From: Apoda limacodes
Taxonomy: Eukaryota > Arthropoda > Insecta > Lepidoptera > Limacodidae
NCBI GenBank assembly: GCA_946406115.1
Contig: OX291553.1
Span: 2,795,001-2,859,000 of the forward strand
Length of the DNA stretch: 64,000 nucleotides
Direction of reading: 5' to 3'
Positions within the stretch are counted from its first letter, which is position 1; the number at the start of each line of letters is the position of its first letter. The position numbers and the translations under genes were made by a program. This document shows, piece by piece, positions 10,190 through 23,528 of the stretch. Below the pieces are notes generated by a model. It had not been told where the DNA came from. It saw nothing but the letters and a program-made list of their open reading frames with translations, and did not search any database.

Positions 10190-11569
10190 TGCAATTTAAA
10201 GATTATGTAAAGGTAGAGGTGCTTAGTTATTAAAGATATTGATATTACCGATGCGTTTAAAAAAAAATTATACGTACATAAAATGTTAGTTTGTTGTTTC
10301 TGAAATTATGGCGTTTTATATAGGAAATATTCTGTAAAATTTTATCAGAATCTACGGATAGGTAACGGGCAGAATTAGAAGGTTGTGATATGCGGTCTTC
10401 CATTAGGTAAATTGATGAGACTTATCCTTATAACAAGATAATTTTTTTGTAATATTTGCGCTATTATATTAGTGGCATTTTTAATTCTTCTGTACAATCA
10501 TAAGAAAAAATCAGTAGGTAATATCGTCTCCCCCAAATTTGGCGCACAAGCAATTTAGCGAGCGGGCCAAGCATTCTGGGAATAATTGTCTATGATCCAG
10601 ACTACCGGTTTCCATCCATTATTATAATTTGTGGTGAAAATAAATAACACTACCAGGCCTGTTCCCCAGGTTGATGCAGACAGCATTAATAAAGCCGTAC
10701 TTATAGAGTATATAAATAAGTAGCGACGTCATCCTTCGTAAACGCCAAACTTAAATGGTTTTCGCAAATACAACTGTGTAAATACTTTTAAAGAAGAGGT
10801 TAAGATTCGATAAGTCTTTTTATATTTGCACAAGTTGAATTCCTTAAACGATAATAAGTCAACTGTATGCAGAACATAATATTTTTTGATATCCTTTGCC
10901 TTATTATTACAAGTAACGGCAGGAAATATCTTCTGAGTCTCAAACAAAAGTCATCTGAAACGACAAATAACTGGAAAAATAATAAATAGAATGGTAACAT
11001 TATACTCAGGGGAAAATAAGCTGTAATACATTCAAATAAAGATAACATAAACTGTAAATAAGAGATTTACATAAAAACTCACGAGAATGCATTTATTCTA
11101 ATGTCAACACATAATTTAAAAGAGCATTGTGTGTGACAAAAAAAAACCGTAATAAGTTGACAAAAAATGAGACACAATACATATGCAATATTTAATTTTT
11201 TACTTACAAAAAAATCTTATGAATATTAGATAGTATCTTATGAATTTTTTGATACGGATATTTAATTTATCAAGCAGTGTTAAAAAAAGTTGTTATTTTT
11301 ACCTTTTAAGTGCATCTTTTTGAAGCCGGTTGTTTTTTTTATGTAAAATTTGTTTTTTGTACTTTTAAGTGACGTATTGCTTTTTTGTACACAAAAAACA
11401 TCCATACTCGTACCAACATTTTAAACAATCATCAATATAAAAGGCATTTCACTAGTTCCAAATTAACACCAAGTATTTTTTTCATCGAAAGTTTAAGTTT
11501 TAAATCCACTACAATAATATGGGACCACCTCGCAAGTATACGTTTATAAATAAAAAAAAAAATTCAAAC
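10190..11569. other. AT-rich intergenic DNA
   Basis: No gene or known repeat seen. Two overlapping minus-strand open frames (10729-11048) are AT-rich, lack any recognisable domain and are probably chance. Confidence 0.5.
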
Positions 11570-11998
11570 GTTAAGGTACGTTTTTGTATATCGTCGCGTT
11601 AAAGAACGTTATTGTACATCGTGACGTTAAGGAACGTTTTTGTATATCGTCGCGTTAAGGTACGTTATTGTATATCGTCGCGTTACGGTACGTTATTGTG
11701 TATCGTCGCGTCAAGGTATGTTATTGTTTATCGTTGCGTTAAGGTACGTTTTTGTATATCGTTGTGTTAACGTACGTTATTGCACATCGTCGCGTTAAGG
11801 AACTTTATTGTATGTATATCGTCGTGTTAAGGTACGTTTTTGTATATCGTCGCGATGAGGTACCTTTTTGCATATCTTCGCGATAAGGTACGTTTTTGTA
11901 TATCGTCGCGTTAAGGTACGTTATTGTATATCCACGCCTAAAGGTACGTTTTTGTATATCGTCGCGTTGAGGTACGTTATCGTATATCGACGTGTTAA
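11570..11998. repeat. 28-bp minisatellite, left block (about 15 units)
   Basis: Consensus unit GTTAAGGTACGTTTTTGTAT then ATCGTCGC, repeated with scattered substitutions (TTTTT versus TTATT, CGCG versus CGTG) and one 4-bp insertion near 11811. The array is interrupted at 11999 by an inverted-repeat element and continues at 12312. The minus-strand open frame over 11805-12029 is a by-product of the repeat. Confidence 0.95.
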
Positions 11999-12311
11999 GG
12001 CCCCTCTTACAGCCCACTAGCGCCGCCATAAGATATCCTCAATTTTCTCTTCGTAGAAAACTAATTTCTAAAATCCAAATGTCGCAAATATAAAGCTGGT
12101 CATAAGCTATTTTTAGAAAGTTTAATATAATTTATAATAGCAGAAATGCTAACTACAACTCACAGATATTATGTAGAAACTACATTTAACTTTCTAAAAA
12201 TAGCTTATGACCAGCTTTATATTTGCGACGTTTGGATATTAGAAATTCGTTTTCTACGAAGAGAAAATTGAGGATATCTAATGGCGGTGCTAGTTAGCTG
12301 CTATATGCGCC
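11999..12311. mobile_element. Inverted-repeat MITE inserted at TTAA within the minisatellite
   Basis: A 313-bp foldback element with terminal inverted repeats of about 125 bp: left arm 11999-12123, right arm about 12188-12311. The central parts of the arms, such as ATATCCTCAATTTTCTCTTC and AAAGCTGGTCATAAGCTATT, are nearly identical. The outer 25 bp are more diverged (GGCCCCTCTTAC versus GGCGCATATAGC). TTAA flanks it on both sides (11995-11998 and 12312-12315). Removing the element plus one TTAA rebuilds an uninterrupted minisatellite unit, so TTAA is the target-site duplication. TTAA duplication is the hallmark of piggyBac-superfamily transposons, so this is probably a non-autonomous piggyBac-type MITE. 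It has no coding capacity. Confidence 0.88.
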
Positions 12312-12391
12312 TTAAGGTACGTTTTTGTATATCGTCACGTTGAGGTACGTTTTAGTATATCGTCGCGTTAAGATACATTATTGTATATACG
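12312..12391. repeat. 28-bp minisatellite, right block
   Basis: Resumption of the 28-bp array after the MITE: nearly three units (TTAAGGTACGTTTTTGTATA.. and variants), the last decaying near 12391. Confidence 0.92.
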
Positions 12392-15300
12392 ATATTTATA
12401 TTATATTTTTAAAGGAACACACACCCAGTTATATGTAATATATAATTTTGTTTTAAATAAATGTGTTCTGACATATTGAAATGTAAATCATAGATACCTA
12501 CGCCTGTTTCTATGATGTATGTTACTCAAGCCACTGTTGTAACGACACAAAATTTTAGCAAAATTGCGACAAAAAATTTAGAAAACATTGTCTGTCTTTA
12601 ATTTGTTTTAATCGCAATATAATTGTATCAAAACACTTAGGTATGTTTTTTTATTTGCTCATTAATTATATTTATTGATGCCTAAAACATTTGTAAATTT
12701 AAAATTCAAAATTGACCATAAATCTTGTGAGGTCGTTGTTGGCAACATATTTCACGATTAAAACTCGACCTTGGCTTAATAAGAATTTATGAAACTTTCA
12801 AACGAAAACATTTTGTTTTCAACATTTTCTCGACATTTTATCGCCTCGTATTGTTGAGACACTTTAAATTAAGATATATAACGGTCATTTCCGTGGGCGG
12901 AAAGTGCTCACTTCCATGTCGAGAACAAATAATGTTTTTATTTTGTTTGTTAATTCATTATAGTGATTTTTTTACACGAACACTCTGTTCTGTTGGACTC
13001 ATGAATTTCTAGTGAGTTACAATAAAGACAATTTCCTTATCCTGCTTTATAAAAAACAAGCTCATTCACTGTTTGATATTGTATTAAATAATAGTTTTTC
13101 AATACAAGAATAGTTATATAACGCACTATCTAAATGTTTTAACATTTTGCAGTAGGTATGTTTGTCTGTCTTACGTTAAACGAATTTCACTTCAAGACTT
13201 TCTATTACGATAGATTTATATTAGTTTTACTTATATACGTATATTAATTCCGTGGTAACCTAAATCTATAAGTAACTGCTTGTACAATTACTCTTTTCAG
13301 TTTTTTTAAATAAAATTGAATTTTGGGATTCCTGCAGCCCAATGTCATAGATATATATTAAAAGTACAGTCTGGGTCTGCGTCGCTTGACCAGGCAGCTG
13401 TACATACAGATGACATTTAATGGTATAGAATAAAAACCTAAAAGGGATGGATATATTATGCACTAGTAAATGTTGATAATATTGATACCAACATATCAAA
13501 AGGTTCGTCTTGTATTCAATAACTATCTTAATTCTAATAAAATCCAGAAAAAAACTATTTTTATATGTTGCCTCAGGTGTTTGTTCAAATACAAAAGAAC
13601 ATGCCTCTTCACTGATAAAGGACGCTTAGGCCATAGTGCACCGTGCTGGTCAACGCGGATGAACGAACGTTGTCGACTTAGTTTCCTTAACGACCTTTGC
13701 CGTATGACAACTGCCAGGGTGAATAGTTTGAACAGAAGCTGCTCACAAAAGCACAAAAGGGCTGAGAAAAATGTGCGACTATATAGAGCGAACACCCGTC
13801 CAATGATTAATCACGACCGACGATACTTAACTTTGCATATCGTTTCTGACAAATTTTAACCAACCAGGAGGTTTTACCAACTACTAAAACGGGCTAAATG
13901 TAACTGGACCACGAGCTCCTAGATTCTTGTTGTATCCTTTTTATTTTATTTTCAGTGCACGTTTAGCTTTTGTCAATTTCGACTACTCCTTTAGAAGTAC
14001 GCGAAAAGTATAATGAACTTAAAGCATCCGAATCTATTCAATTTTAAATATTATATAATTCTAAAAATACTCTAGGCATTAAAATAACCCTGAACTAGCT
14101 TACTAAATATTCAAGCTATTTAACGAGCGCGCTGTAACACAAAGCTACCGTCCTAACCAGCAGCCGACGCGACGTCCGCGTCGAGGCGTCGACCCACGTA
14201 ATTACGACACGTCAAAACGTCGCTCCACAGTAATTACTTGTTTGACCGACGCGCAACGGCTATGAAGTCTTACCCTTACTTTTTGTTAACTTCTGCCCCG
14301 ACTTTGTTCAACTTTGTTCACTTGAGTTTCAGATTAGAATTGATATTATGCTTTGTAGTCGCAAACTCTGGTTTTTTTCCATGGCAATGGAATAAAGTCA
14401 AGCGTCTTACTGAGTAAGAATTCTGTGAGATAACTTCGTGTAAAGACACGTACCTTTTAACTTTTAACACTATGAAAACAAATGATCCATGCTTAAGCAA
14501 AACTGATGTCACCAATCCTAAGGACTTCAGCATAATAATACCCCCGTACCCTTGCAACAGACACAGAAGTCGACACGGTTATACATTGAGTAGAGCTACG
14601 ATAACTTAATAACTTGGAGTTACTATTTATGGTAAACTTTAATGGTGGAATCAGATTACTACCCTAGCTCCTAGAACGTGGAAAATAAAATAGTTTTTAA
14701 AAAATCTTACAGTATCGCTGCAGATCAAATGCTTCTAATCACAACTTATAAGGTAATATCCCAATGCATTATTATTTACTGTATCACTTCATGAGAAGTC
14801 GCTGCAAGATATTACATCATAGAAGTAAAAGAGCTCAAACAGCGGTTCTTAAGTTGTTATTAGTCTTACCATTCCGCCAGCCTAATGTGACAGTCTACAA
14901 AGATCTGTCTCCCCCAAAGTCGTATATCGTATAAACCCCGCATAGATACCACGTGGTAGTTGTCCTAAGTTAACAAAATACCTCCAAACGTTACTTACGT
15001 ATACTTGACAACCATATATACATACTTGCATACCTTCTTTTTTATACCTAACTTACCTATTCCTAAATATAACCTTAGCTGGTGGCAGTCGGGTAAAAAC
15101 TATTCAAGTATGAGTCGTACATCGAGAAAAAGTGATTTCGCATTTTTAAGGACCCCACACAAGAGGTGAGCGAAATAGTAGATTGTTCACCAAGGGACTA
15201 AAACGAGATGTTTAGCCTGCCGAGCGAGAGCGAGGAGCCCTCTAAAATCGGTTGTCGGCGGACTTCTACGGCTAGTCTTTGATTATAGTTATAGTCAAAG

Positions 15301-17425
15301 TTTGCTATAGTAAGCTATAGCTGTAGCTAGAGTGAGTCCAAGTGCAGTTTGGTTACGAGACATCATTATTCCTGCGAGAACGTTGCCGGGACAAAGAGTA
15401 GCCCTCAATAATCTCTAATTAGTTGTTGTGCAGTAACGTTAAGAAATCACAAATAAACACAACTTTCATTTTTCAAATATAATATGTTAGTTATGATTAG
15501 GAGTAGAATAGCATTGAAATGCTGAGTCTTTGAAAATATTTTTTTTGCCACCTAGAGACTTGCCCTCAGATTTAGGGTATTAGAAATTTACAAGAACCTG
15601 ACCAATATCTCCCGCTTTCTGAATGAAATGGTAAACAATTTTCTTACCCACACAAGTTTATGTTGCCAAGACCAAAAATGTTGCAAATGCCTAGAATAAA
15701 CTTACAACATTGTATATTAATGACGTGGCTGTATGGCTTAGACCTTGGCATTCCTGCAAGGAGAAATCGAAATAAAATAAAATTATTAGGCCCTAGGGAC
15801 TAATTAAGTATTTTAGTCCACCTACGCTGTGCCATAATGACATACTTTTCGATCATAAGGAGAGAAAAAAAAATATATACCATACATGTATAGAGAACTA
15901 CTTCCCTAAATAAAATGTCAACTACGAGTACCAGAGTTCACAAAAATTAAATCTATGAAAGTGCGAGACTAGAGTAAATATACAGTGTATTTGGTCACAC
16001 AAATAACTAAGTGAGTCACATAATAATATGTTAACATCAAAATTTATTTCGATTTATGTCACTATAAAATTAATATATTCGGTACATTTACATGAGTTAC
16101 GAACTAACTTTGGCAGAGCGTCGAGCTAACGTCGCATGACGAACGCGCCTGAATCATTTTGATATAATTTGTGTGCAGACCGAGACACGCCAACTGACAA
16201 TTGCCATTTTTTATGACGAATTATGTGACAAGAATATGTATTAAGTCGATTTCATATGACATAATTAAAATATATAGTATGAACATTTTAAAACTAATAG
16301 AAGTTAGCATTGAGCATGCGCTGGATACATGTAATATTTTAAACTTGAATGAAAATATAAAATGGACATGATAACATAAATGATATAACTATATGACAAA
16401 TATAATAATATAATGTATGCTTTAATGAAGAAAATTAAATTTATAATTATGAATTACCTATGCCTAGTATTGCAATACCTGTAAGGGTCCTAAGCCACAA
16501 GTACTTACCTAACATAAGACTTTATTGTTCACTTAGTTTGCAATAAATATTTTGAATTTGACTTTAATTTATTTTTATTACTGAGAGTGCCTTATTCGCG
16601 AAATTGATTTTTTTTCAAAACAATCTGTAGACAAGTCTATTAATAAGCGTATTTTATTAAGTCGTGATCATTTATCATACACTTAGCAATCATATATTTT
16701 GTCTACAAGTTTCTAGCTGACTCCTTGTTTGAACAGTAATAATTTGAATAGGTTTACAACCAAAACATGAAATCAGGATGCGAACGGGACCCTTTATTAC
16801 TAAACTTAAGTACTATGTCTGTCAATTGAATTTTAAAAGACTCTATCATTTGAATCGTTAGAGATATAATGTTGATTTTTTTAGAATATAGAAGAATTAT
16901 TATGGCGCATTTCCAAAAAAAAAAGAAACAAAAAGTAAAAAAATCAAGGGCACCGAATACAAAAAACTTGTTTTCATTATAAAGTAAAAACGGTAATACC
17001 TACAAGTTTTAAACATGCAGTAATTGTATAATACGCTCTAACGAATAACGACAAATTCAAAACATACTTTGGAGCCCTATCCAAACTAAATAAAAAAGGT
17101 AAAAGATTCACAAGCGATTGATCTAGCCAAAATTATCTAGATTATCTTATTAATTTAACCACTTCTTGGATTGGTTTGTATCGAAATTTACTTAGTAGAG
17201 TTAAAACTAGATAGCAATAGATAATATAGTTACGTAGTATCTACGGACGCCACGCTCTTAGTTGTTTGGTTTCTGACAGGCTTCTCGTAAATTGTGTGGC
17301 AGTACGGAACCCTCCGTGAGTGAGTCCGACTTGCACTTGCACTTTTTTGTAACAGGTTTAAATGAATTTCGGTTCTTGCATTTGATTTCCCCAGAACTGG
17401 AAGCAATAAGCTTCAGTTTTGGATC
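12392..17425. other. Intergenic DNA, no gene recognised
   Basis: About 5 kb of mostly AT-rich DNA. A GC-richer patch at about 14125-14260 (AGCAGCCGACGCGACGTCCG..) and another at 15220-15330 stand out and could be regulatory, but no motif decides this. Overlapping opposite-strand open frames at 13470-13859 have no recognisable domains. No RNA gene was seen. Confidence 0.5.
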
Positions 17426-17540
17426 AGTAGGCCACACTCTGGAATTCGAGAGAAAAATGTATGCAAGTAGATCTTACCTCTCAAGACCTATGAAAGTACT
17501 TGAGTATATTTTTCTCTTGAATTCCAGAGTCTGGAGTACT
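17426..17540. repeat. Imperfect hairpin with 44-nt arms and 27-nt loop
   Basis: The left arm 17426-17469 (core CACTCTGGAATTCGAGAG) and right arm 17497-17540 (core CTCTTGAATTCCAGAGTC) are reverse complements with about seven differences in 44. Three of the seven would be G-U wobbles in a plus-strand transcript. It could be a small foldback transposon or a structured RNA such as a microRNA precursor. It lies inside an otherwise unremarkable open frame at 17292-17558, which I do not regard as coding. Confidence 0.75.
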
Positions 17541-19784
17541 CGAGACAGTTTCCAATAAGCTCCCTGTGGTCGTTACGTTTACTCTATTGCAATTTCAGAT
17601 AATTTACATCTTGAAATAGATACTTCGCCGATTAGTATCAATACCTACACATGTTAAACCTAAAATGTAAAAATATATTAATTATGATTAAATGCTTGTC
17701 TGGAACATTAAATTGCTCCTATAAATTCACAAAACCAAGTAATAAATCGCTTGCAAACGAAATGTCTAGCCAAAATACATTATAAAAGATTAATTTGGAC
17801 GTCGTTTCAAGGCTATATCGATCAATCTTTCACACATCATTACCTCCGTCGCTTCGAGCTTAGAAAGGCCTTCTTTGCAATAGCTTTAGGTGAAAGGGCT
17901 TTGAGCTTCAACAGCTTTTCATTTTTTGCCTTTCCTTTATTGACGTATGAATGGTCAATGTCTGTGATCATTTTTCAAGTTTTAGTTATTGTTCCATCAT
18001 GTTAATATTGACCAAGAGTTTAGTTGAATTTATAAACATGAAAACATTTTAACTACAACCAATTAGTAGGTCCCCCGTTTTGTCTCTAGGGCTTTCTTGA
18101 AATCGGAAAAAAGAGAGAATTAAATATAAAGCAGAACTCAAGCTCTCACTGGACGTATCATCATCATGACCTGAAAAGAGGCAGATGTGCTCTTTCAGCT
18201 CTGGCCAAATCCTGTTTAAAATGTAAACTCAGGTACAAGGTACAAATGACGATAATTTTAATATTCTAATCTATGAGTAGTGCGCCAAACTGGGCTTTTT
18301 CGAGGCTCGACTGCTTTATAAAATAATAGAGAATTACTAGCGAGGATCAAATCATGAAATAAACATTAATAAACAGTCCACATCTTACGACCTAGAATTG
18401 AAATAGACAACGTATATTTGAAACTTGGCCGCTACATGTCGGAAAAACGACGCCATACCGATTTGAAAAATATTCAACTGTTGAAGTATCTTAATTAAGC
18501 AGTTTGCAAGTCATTATGAGAGTTTCTAATTAAGCCGAAATGTTTTCGCTGTGTGCGTCAGGTCTTAAAATTAAGTCAAAAACGTACATATGTGTCATTT
18601 ATATGTTAATTAGGACATAATTTTTATAATTTACATACGTATATTCACTTTAGGATAGTTAGCATTGAAATAAGTGCTTAGTTCCCATCATTATAACAAC
18701 AAATAATATTCCAATTTCCAGTCTGGGCCTTATCAAAGATAAGCATAGTGTGAAATTTGCAAACACAAAACGAATTAACATTAATAAGTTAAATAACAGA
18801 CTGAATTAGAACAGAAAACATTAAGAGCGTCCAAAAAACGAATCAGTGTCTCGTTGTGACGTCCTGGAGTCCTAGCCGTCCCAGAGCACTCACCCATCTC
18901 GCGAGCCGTAACGTAAAGTTACGTAACGTAACGCTACAATTTTACGAGCGCTTTTATTACCAGACGCTTTCGTGCACAATTACCCTCTAGAGTGAGTTTT
19001 GCTGTTAGGATGCCTTTTAATGCGAACCCTACTCTACTTTCCCTCAATTTAAATGAATTGTCACGTAACCATTGCTGCATAATAATTACTTTATTTTTAA
19101 AAGTCAGCAGAAGAAAAGTAATGTATATTGAATTATAGAAAGAAACTGATTACTTCGAAATGGTTGTTGGCAATTACATTTTAATGCCTGTTTTATTATC
19201 AGAGGCGTCTAATGTACTAGCAACATTAATTTATCACCTCCCCTATTTACGACGAACTGTGTAACAATTGACGTGATGATTTATTCGGAATTTAGAGGGA
19301 CCGTTTTGATCAAAATTAGATTGAGCTCTCTGAAAGCTTTGGTGTGGCAGGGAGGTATATGCGATGGGGGGGTCGCTGGTGGGTGGCCGATGGGACAATC
19401 GTTTGGACAGACAAGCGGCGGACGTATCAAAGGCTCGTCGGCTGGATGCAGTAGCAGCTTAGATTGAATCGAGCGACGTCTGCGGCCGCCCTGTGACTGT
19501 GAGCTGAAGTCTGACTGCTGATTGCGCGCTGTCACCGACTATTTGGTTTTATCGTCTGAACCGAGTTCCTTTGTCTCATTCAGATATTTGACGAACTGAG
19601 TCTATATACAACCAACAGTTTTTGTTATAATACTTTACTTATGTATACATATCTGTGTATATACCTGTTCACCACACCTTATTTAATTATTTATATTTAT
19701 AAAAGAGTTCATTTTGTTTTTAAGAAATAATCATTGTTTTCCTTATCAGCATTATACATCTCCAACTACACACCACAACACTAA
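17541..19784. other. Intergenic DNA with one GC-rich patch
   Basis: Mostly AT-rich. The patch at about 19350-19510 is G-rich with a 84-codon minus-strand frame (19281-19535) that I cannot assign. CGTAACGTAA-like repeats occur near 18907-18932. No gene supported. Confidence 0.4.
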
Positions 19785-19995
19785 TATAGTCACGCGGGCC
19801 CAGTGCGGATTGTGCGGTTTAACGTATGCAGATTTCCTCGCGATGTTTTCATTCACCGCAAAAGCCAGTGATGTGAATAATCAATGTACTTTATAAATTA
19901 AGAAAAAGACTCATTGGTACACGCCGGGCTTGAACCTCCGCTACTCAAAACAAAAAAAATTGAAATCGAAACCCCCAGGCCACTACCGACCCCGA
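19785..19995 (+). repeat. Lepidopteran SINE-like retroposon
   Basis: The phrase GATTTCCTCGCGATGTTTTC then ATTCACCGCAAAAGC followed by GTGATGTGAATAAT and CACGCCGGGCTTGAACCTCC is a diverged copy of a SINE/RTE-tail arrangement that recurs throughout moth genomes, including a tRNA-like 'GGGCTTGAACC' segment. Identified by recognition of these phrases; boundaries are approximate. Confidence 0.6.
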
Positions 19996-21477
19996 AAAAA
20001 CATTTTTTGATAAAATTTTGATGACAAAAACACAGCTTTCAAATATAGGCGTCACCTACAATGGTTTGTGAGGCTCGGGTGTTCCGCATTTTACAAATAA
20101 GGACCAGACATTTTAATTAACGTAAAGCAGTAATTATTCCATCAGCCCAGCTGCAGCTCCCCCGAGGAATCATTACCGTGGACAAAATAATGATAAGTTT
20201 GGTGCTCGGTAATGACAGTGTAAGTAACTGGTCGATGGAAATTATCATGTCACAGTAACATGTCACAGTAACATGGAACGTTAGTAACAAGTGATTGATA
20301 AACATATTTTTTTATTATAAAGACCGGTGGATAGGGCTAAGCATAGTTAGCGGTTTTCACTTTTTTTTGTATGGAGTTCATTCTATGTATTTTCAACATC
20401 ACATAATAGATTCGCGTTCCTCTCAGTAAAGTAAAATACATTTACGGAAAAAGGGCGCGTCATACCGTGTTGCATTAGGAGTAAAATCAAAAACTGTGAC
20501 TGCTAAACGGTAAACATAAAAAAAAGAAATTATTTAGAAATAATTATGGTATAAATTACTTATGAACAGAAGTATTTATAATAATAAATAATAAGTAAAT
20601 TTATCGAAATGAACATGTACAGAAATTACTTTTCTGGTCTGTATCTAAAATGTACGATTGTAATAAAAGTTTAACTCTAACTCTAGATCCAAATTTTAAT
20701 ATTCAAATGCTTAATTGGGTAATATTCGAAGAGTATACAAATATTGAATTACGAAATATCGTCGATATTAACACATGTATTCTTACAATAACATGTAACA
20801 ATGATTTTGGAACCAGTTGTTTCTATAACAGGATCTATTCAACTATATAACATACACATTAGTGTGTGTGTGTACTAGTAGTTTGTCAACAGCAACAAAA
20901 TTTACTCGCTTTCTATGTAAATCGTATTTTAAATGTACATAGTACACAGTAACTACCTATCAAATGTACATAATTCACAAGCACACAACACAAGCCGCGC
21001 ACCTCACACCAGTTGTCCCTACGACTTACGTAATTACCATGGTGAGGTATTTACAACATTAAAAAAGTTACAAAATTAAAGTACTTAGATAGGCAGTAAC
21101 TTACGCACAGTATTTGGTGTTTAAACGAATGGTTTCATACCTAATTTAGGATAATAAAATAAAATGTAAATGTCTGTTTGTTTGTTTATATGTTTCACCC
21201 ATCAATTTAACTTTATTATAAGCGAAGAGATATTTAAAGAGAAAAGCAGAGAGTAAAGAAAAGCTGTTGCAAGCTATTGCTTTATTGTTCAAATTATTAA
21301 CTCAATAAAAATATAATGAGACCAAATATATAAACATGTAGTTAAAATGGTTTTTGGTAAAAAGTATCGAGATCTAATTGTTATAATACCTACTAGGCAT
21401 ATGTGATGTTTTATGTATGTCACCATACAAAGTAGATGTCACTATACATAGTTAATTCAATAGTTTAAATTCATCAT
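19996..21477. other. AT-rich intergenic DNA
   Basis: Nothing coding. Contains a 66-codon AT-rich frame (20650-20850) of no recognisable family and a short GT run near 20860. Confidence 0.5.
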
Positions 21478-21700
21478 CTCAGCCGCAAGAAGTCTACTGC
21501 TAAACATAGGCCTCCCCCACAGATTTCCAAAGAAAACGGTTGGAAGCGGCCTGCATCCAGAGTCTTCCTGCAACCCTCGCTATGTCGTCTGACCACCTTG
21601 TGGTCTTTCAACGCTATGTTCTACGTACTATGTGCCCTGCCCGAGCCTTGAGTTCCCGACTGTTATATGGGTGGGCACAGCATGGACATTTGACATGATC
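21478..21700 (-). pseudogene. RTE-type LINE, C-terminal tail of the reverse-transcriptase ORF
   Basis: On the minus strand the sequence reads DIARVAGRLWMQAASNRFLW then KSVGEAYV, stop, Q. This matches the conserved end of RTE/BovB-type ORF2 proteins (..GxxWMxxAxDRxxW..GEAYVQQW). The stop in place of Gln within 'YVQQ' and the short length show it is a dead 5'-truncated copy. It stands alone with no other part of the element recognised nearby. Confidence 0.8.
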
Positions 21701-23035
21701 TTTGTCTAGTCCATGTTCATGTTAAGGCCCACCCTTTGGGAAACTTGATTAAGGTCTTCGAGCATTGTACTGCATTTTCAGGAATTTTGTAGTTACGATA
21801 TAAACTTTGTAAAGCAAAATAGCTATGTACCTTCTGAAGACGACATTTTGGAAATACTGTAGTAAAGTTCTGTTTGATGGATATTGAATTACGTTTTGTT
21901 TTTTTAAATAAATGCATGCAGTTCTATTAAGGCCGGCAGGTAGTTCCTTTATTCTTAATTGTGAATAACATGTAATACTGTTCAATAAAGTGTATTCTAT
22001 CTAAAATACGTGAAATCATTAATCACGTGTCGGTTTAAACTATTTTGTTTTATTTTTCTACTAATCTGAATTTTTCTCGTAAAATAATATTTAAGAAATG
22101 TTTAGTAACGACATAATAATATGTAGGTACTGTCGATAGTTTATTTCTATTCAATAACTTTAAATCAGTCATAAACTAGGTGCACAAACTCCGTTAGTTT
22201 CCTTACACAGTTGGTACACGTTTTTTTATATTCCGATCCGTCGCATCGCTGCGTGTTTACTAAACATAAATCATACACGCTCTAATGGTTACTCGATATA
22301 AATCTATTTATGCAAAGTTTTCAATGTACATTTTGCATGACCTAGTCCCATTTAATTCAACTACTAATAAATTAAGTATACATTTAATTATTCTTATAGC
22401 TAGGTCATCTAATATCGATTTTACATCCAATACGACAATACATGTTTTTGAAATAATCTGTTAAATAACGTTTTTTATCAGATATATCATTATTTCTATA
22501 CCCCTGTAGCATATTAGTATATTTTCAGCACAAAACGAGCAACGAATAAACTGAACTGAAAAGCGAGGTTCTGCTTCCGTTAGATGGCGCTTATTAATAA
22601 ATATATTCCCACGTTATTGGCCTAAGTTGAGTTTAGATATATTTATAAAAATGCTAACAATTTCAAAATTATTTTTTACTAATAAAACAATGTCATATTA
22701 CAGTGATGAGTGCAGCGAAGAGGATATTTTCATCCACCCAGATTTAATATATAAGCTAACAACGCCACCAAAATTTTGCTTAATTAAAGGTCAAAAAAAT
22801 TTGGGCACCTACTGTAGGTATATATTTACTTAAATTTTTTTACTGGTTTCCTAAAACGCAGTGTATGCAATTGCAGATTTGTCTTTTTTAAAGGTACTTG
22901 TGCGTGCTATTGTGAATCACTTGTGTTAAAAAGAACTCATTTTTGCAACAGATAGTTATCATATTATCATATTATGGCAGTAGAAAATTTTTACATTATT
23001 GTCGCAGGGATATAGGAAAATCCGTGCTTTGTCCA
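21701..23035. other. AT-rich intergenic DNA
   Basis: Only short AT-rich open frames (for example 21717-21985 minus, 22627-22833 plus) without recognisable domains. Confidence 0.5.
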
Positions 23036-23355
23036 AAATCCGAGGGTTGGTAAAATATTTTTAAATTTACAAAAGAATTTTTTTTTATGTTATATGACTA
23101 CAAATTAACGATTTTCGGAATTTTCCCTTTTAAGTACTGTAAGACCTTGCTTCTTGCCAAATATTACAATTCTAGCTCCACTGGAAGTATCCTATAGGTT
23201 TTGAGTGTCACAATATGCGGCATAAATCGTCGTTTTTTTTATTCACTTACAAGCTTGATTTTTGCACACCTCCAATGAACCTTAGTATTTGTTATTAATT
23301 TCAACTTGATACCATAATGGGATCGTGACAGGTACGCTACGGAACCTTTAAAAAG
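23036..23355 (+). repeat. Dispersed family B copy ending in TACGGAACC
   Basis: Contains the blocks GTAAGACCTTGCTTCTTGCC, CCTATAGGTTTTGAGTGTCA, TATTAATTTCAACTTGATAC and the end CTACGGAACCTTT, all shared with 34740-34860 and 35100-35457. The end block is also shared with family C (27943-28372). The type is a widespread lepidopteran repeat with a TACGGAACC terminus. No coding capacity. Confidence 0.7.
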
Positions 23356-23528
23356 ACAAAATAAAGTATATTCACTATATCTCTTTATATACTGAGAATG
23401 GTGATTAACCCTTTCGGGAGGAAATTCATTATCTGTTTCCTACGCAATAGGATTTTTTCCTGACCGCTGTTATTCCAAATCAGTTTAATTTCGATGATCT
23501 TAATAGTATAATCAGGTCCCCATGATGC

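Noticed and set aside
11805..12029. 74-codon - frame with repeated YDNVPQRDD-like peptides
   Set aside because: By-product of the 28-bp minisatellite; the unit length is not a multiple of 3 and only chance variants keep it open.
13470..13859. 129-codon + frame and 90-codon overlapping - frame
   Set aside because: Both strands are open over the same slightly GC-richer stretch; neither product resembles a known family, so a host gene is not supported.
19281..19535. 84-codon - frame rich in Pro/Arg/Ser
   Set aside because: The composition follows from a GC-rich patch; no domain or conserved splice structure could be seen. Might be part of a non-coding RNA, but there is no direct support.
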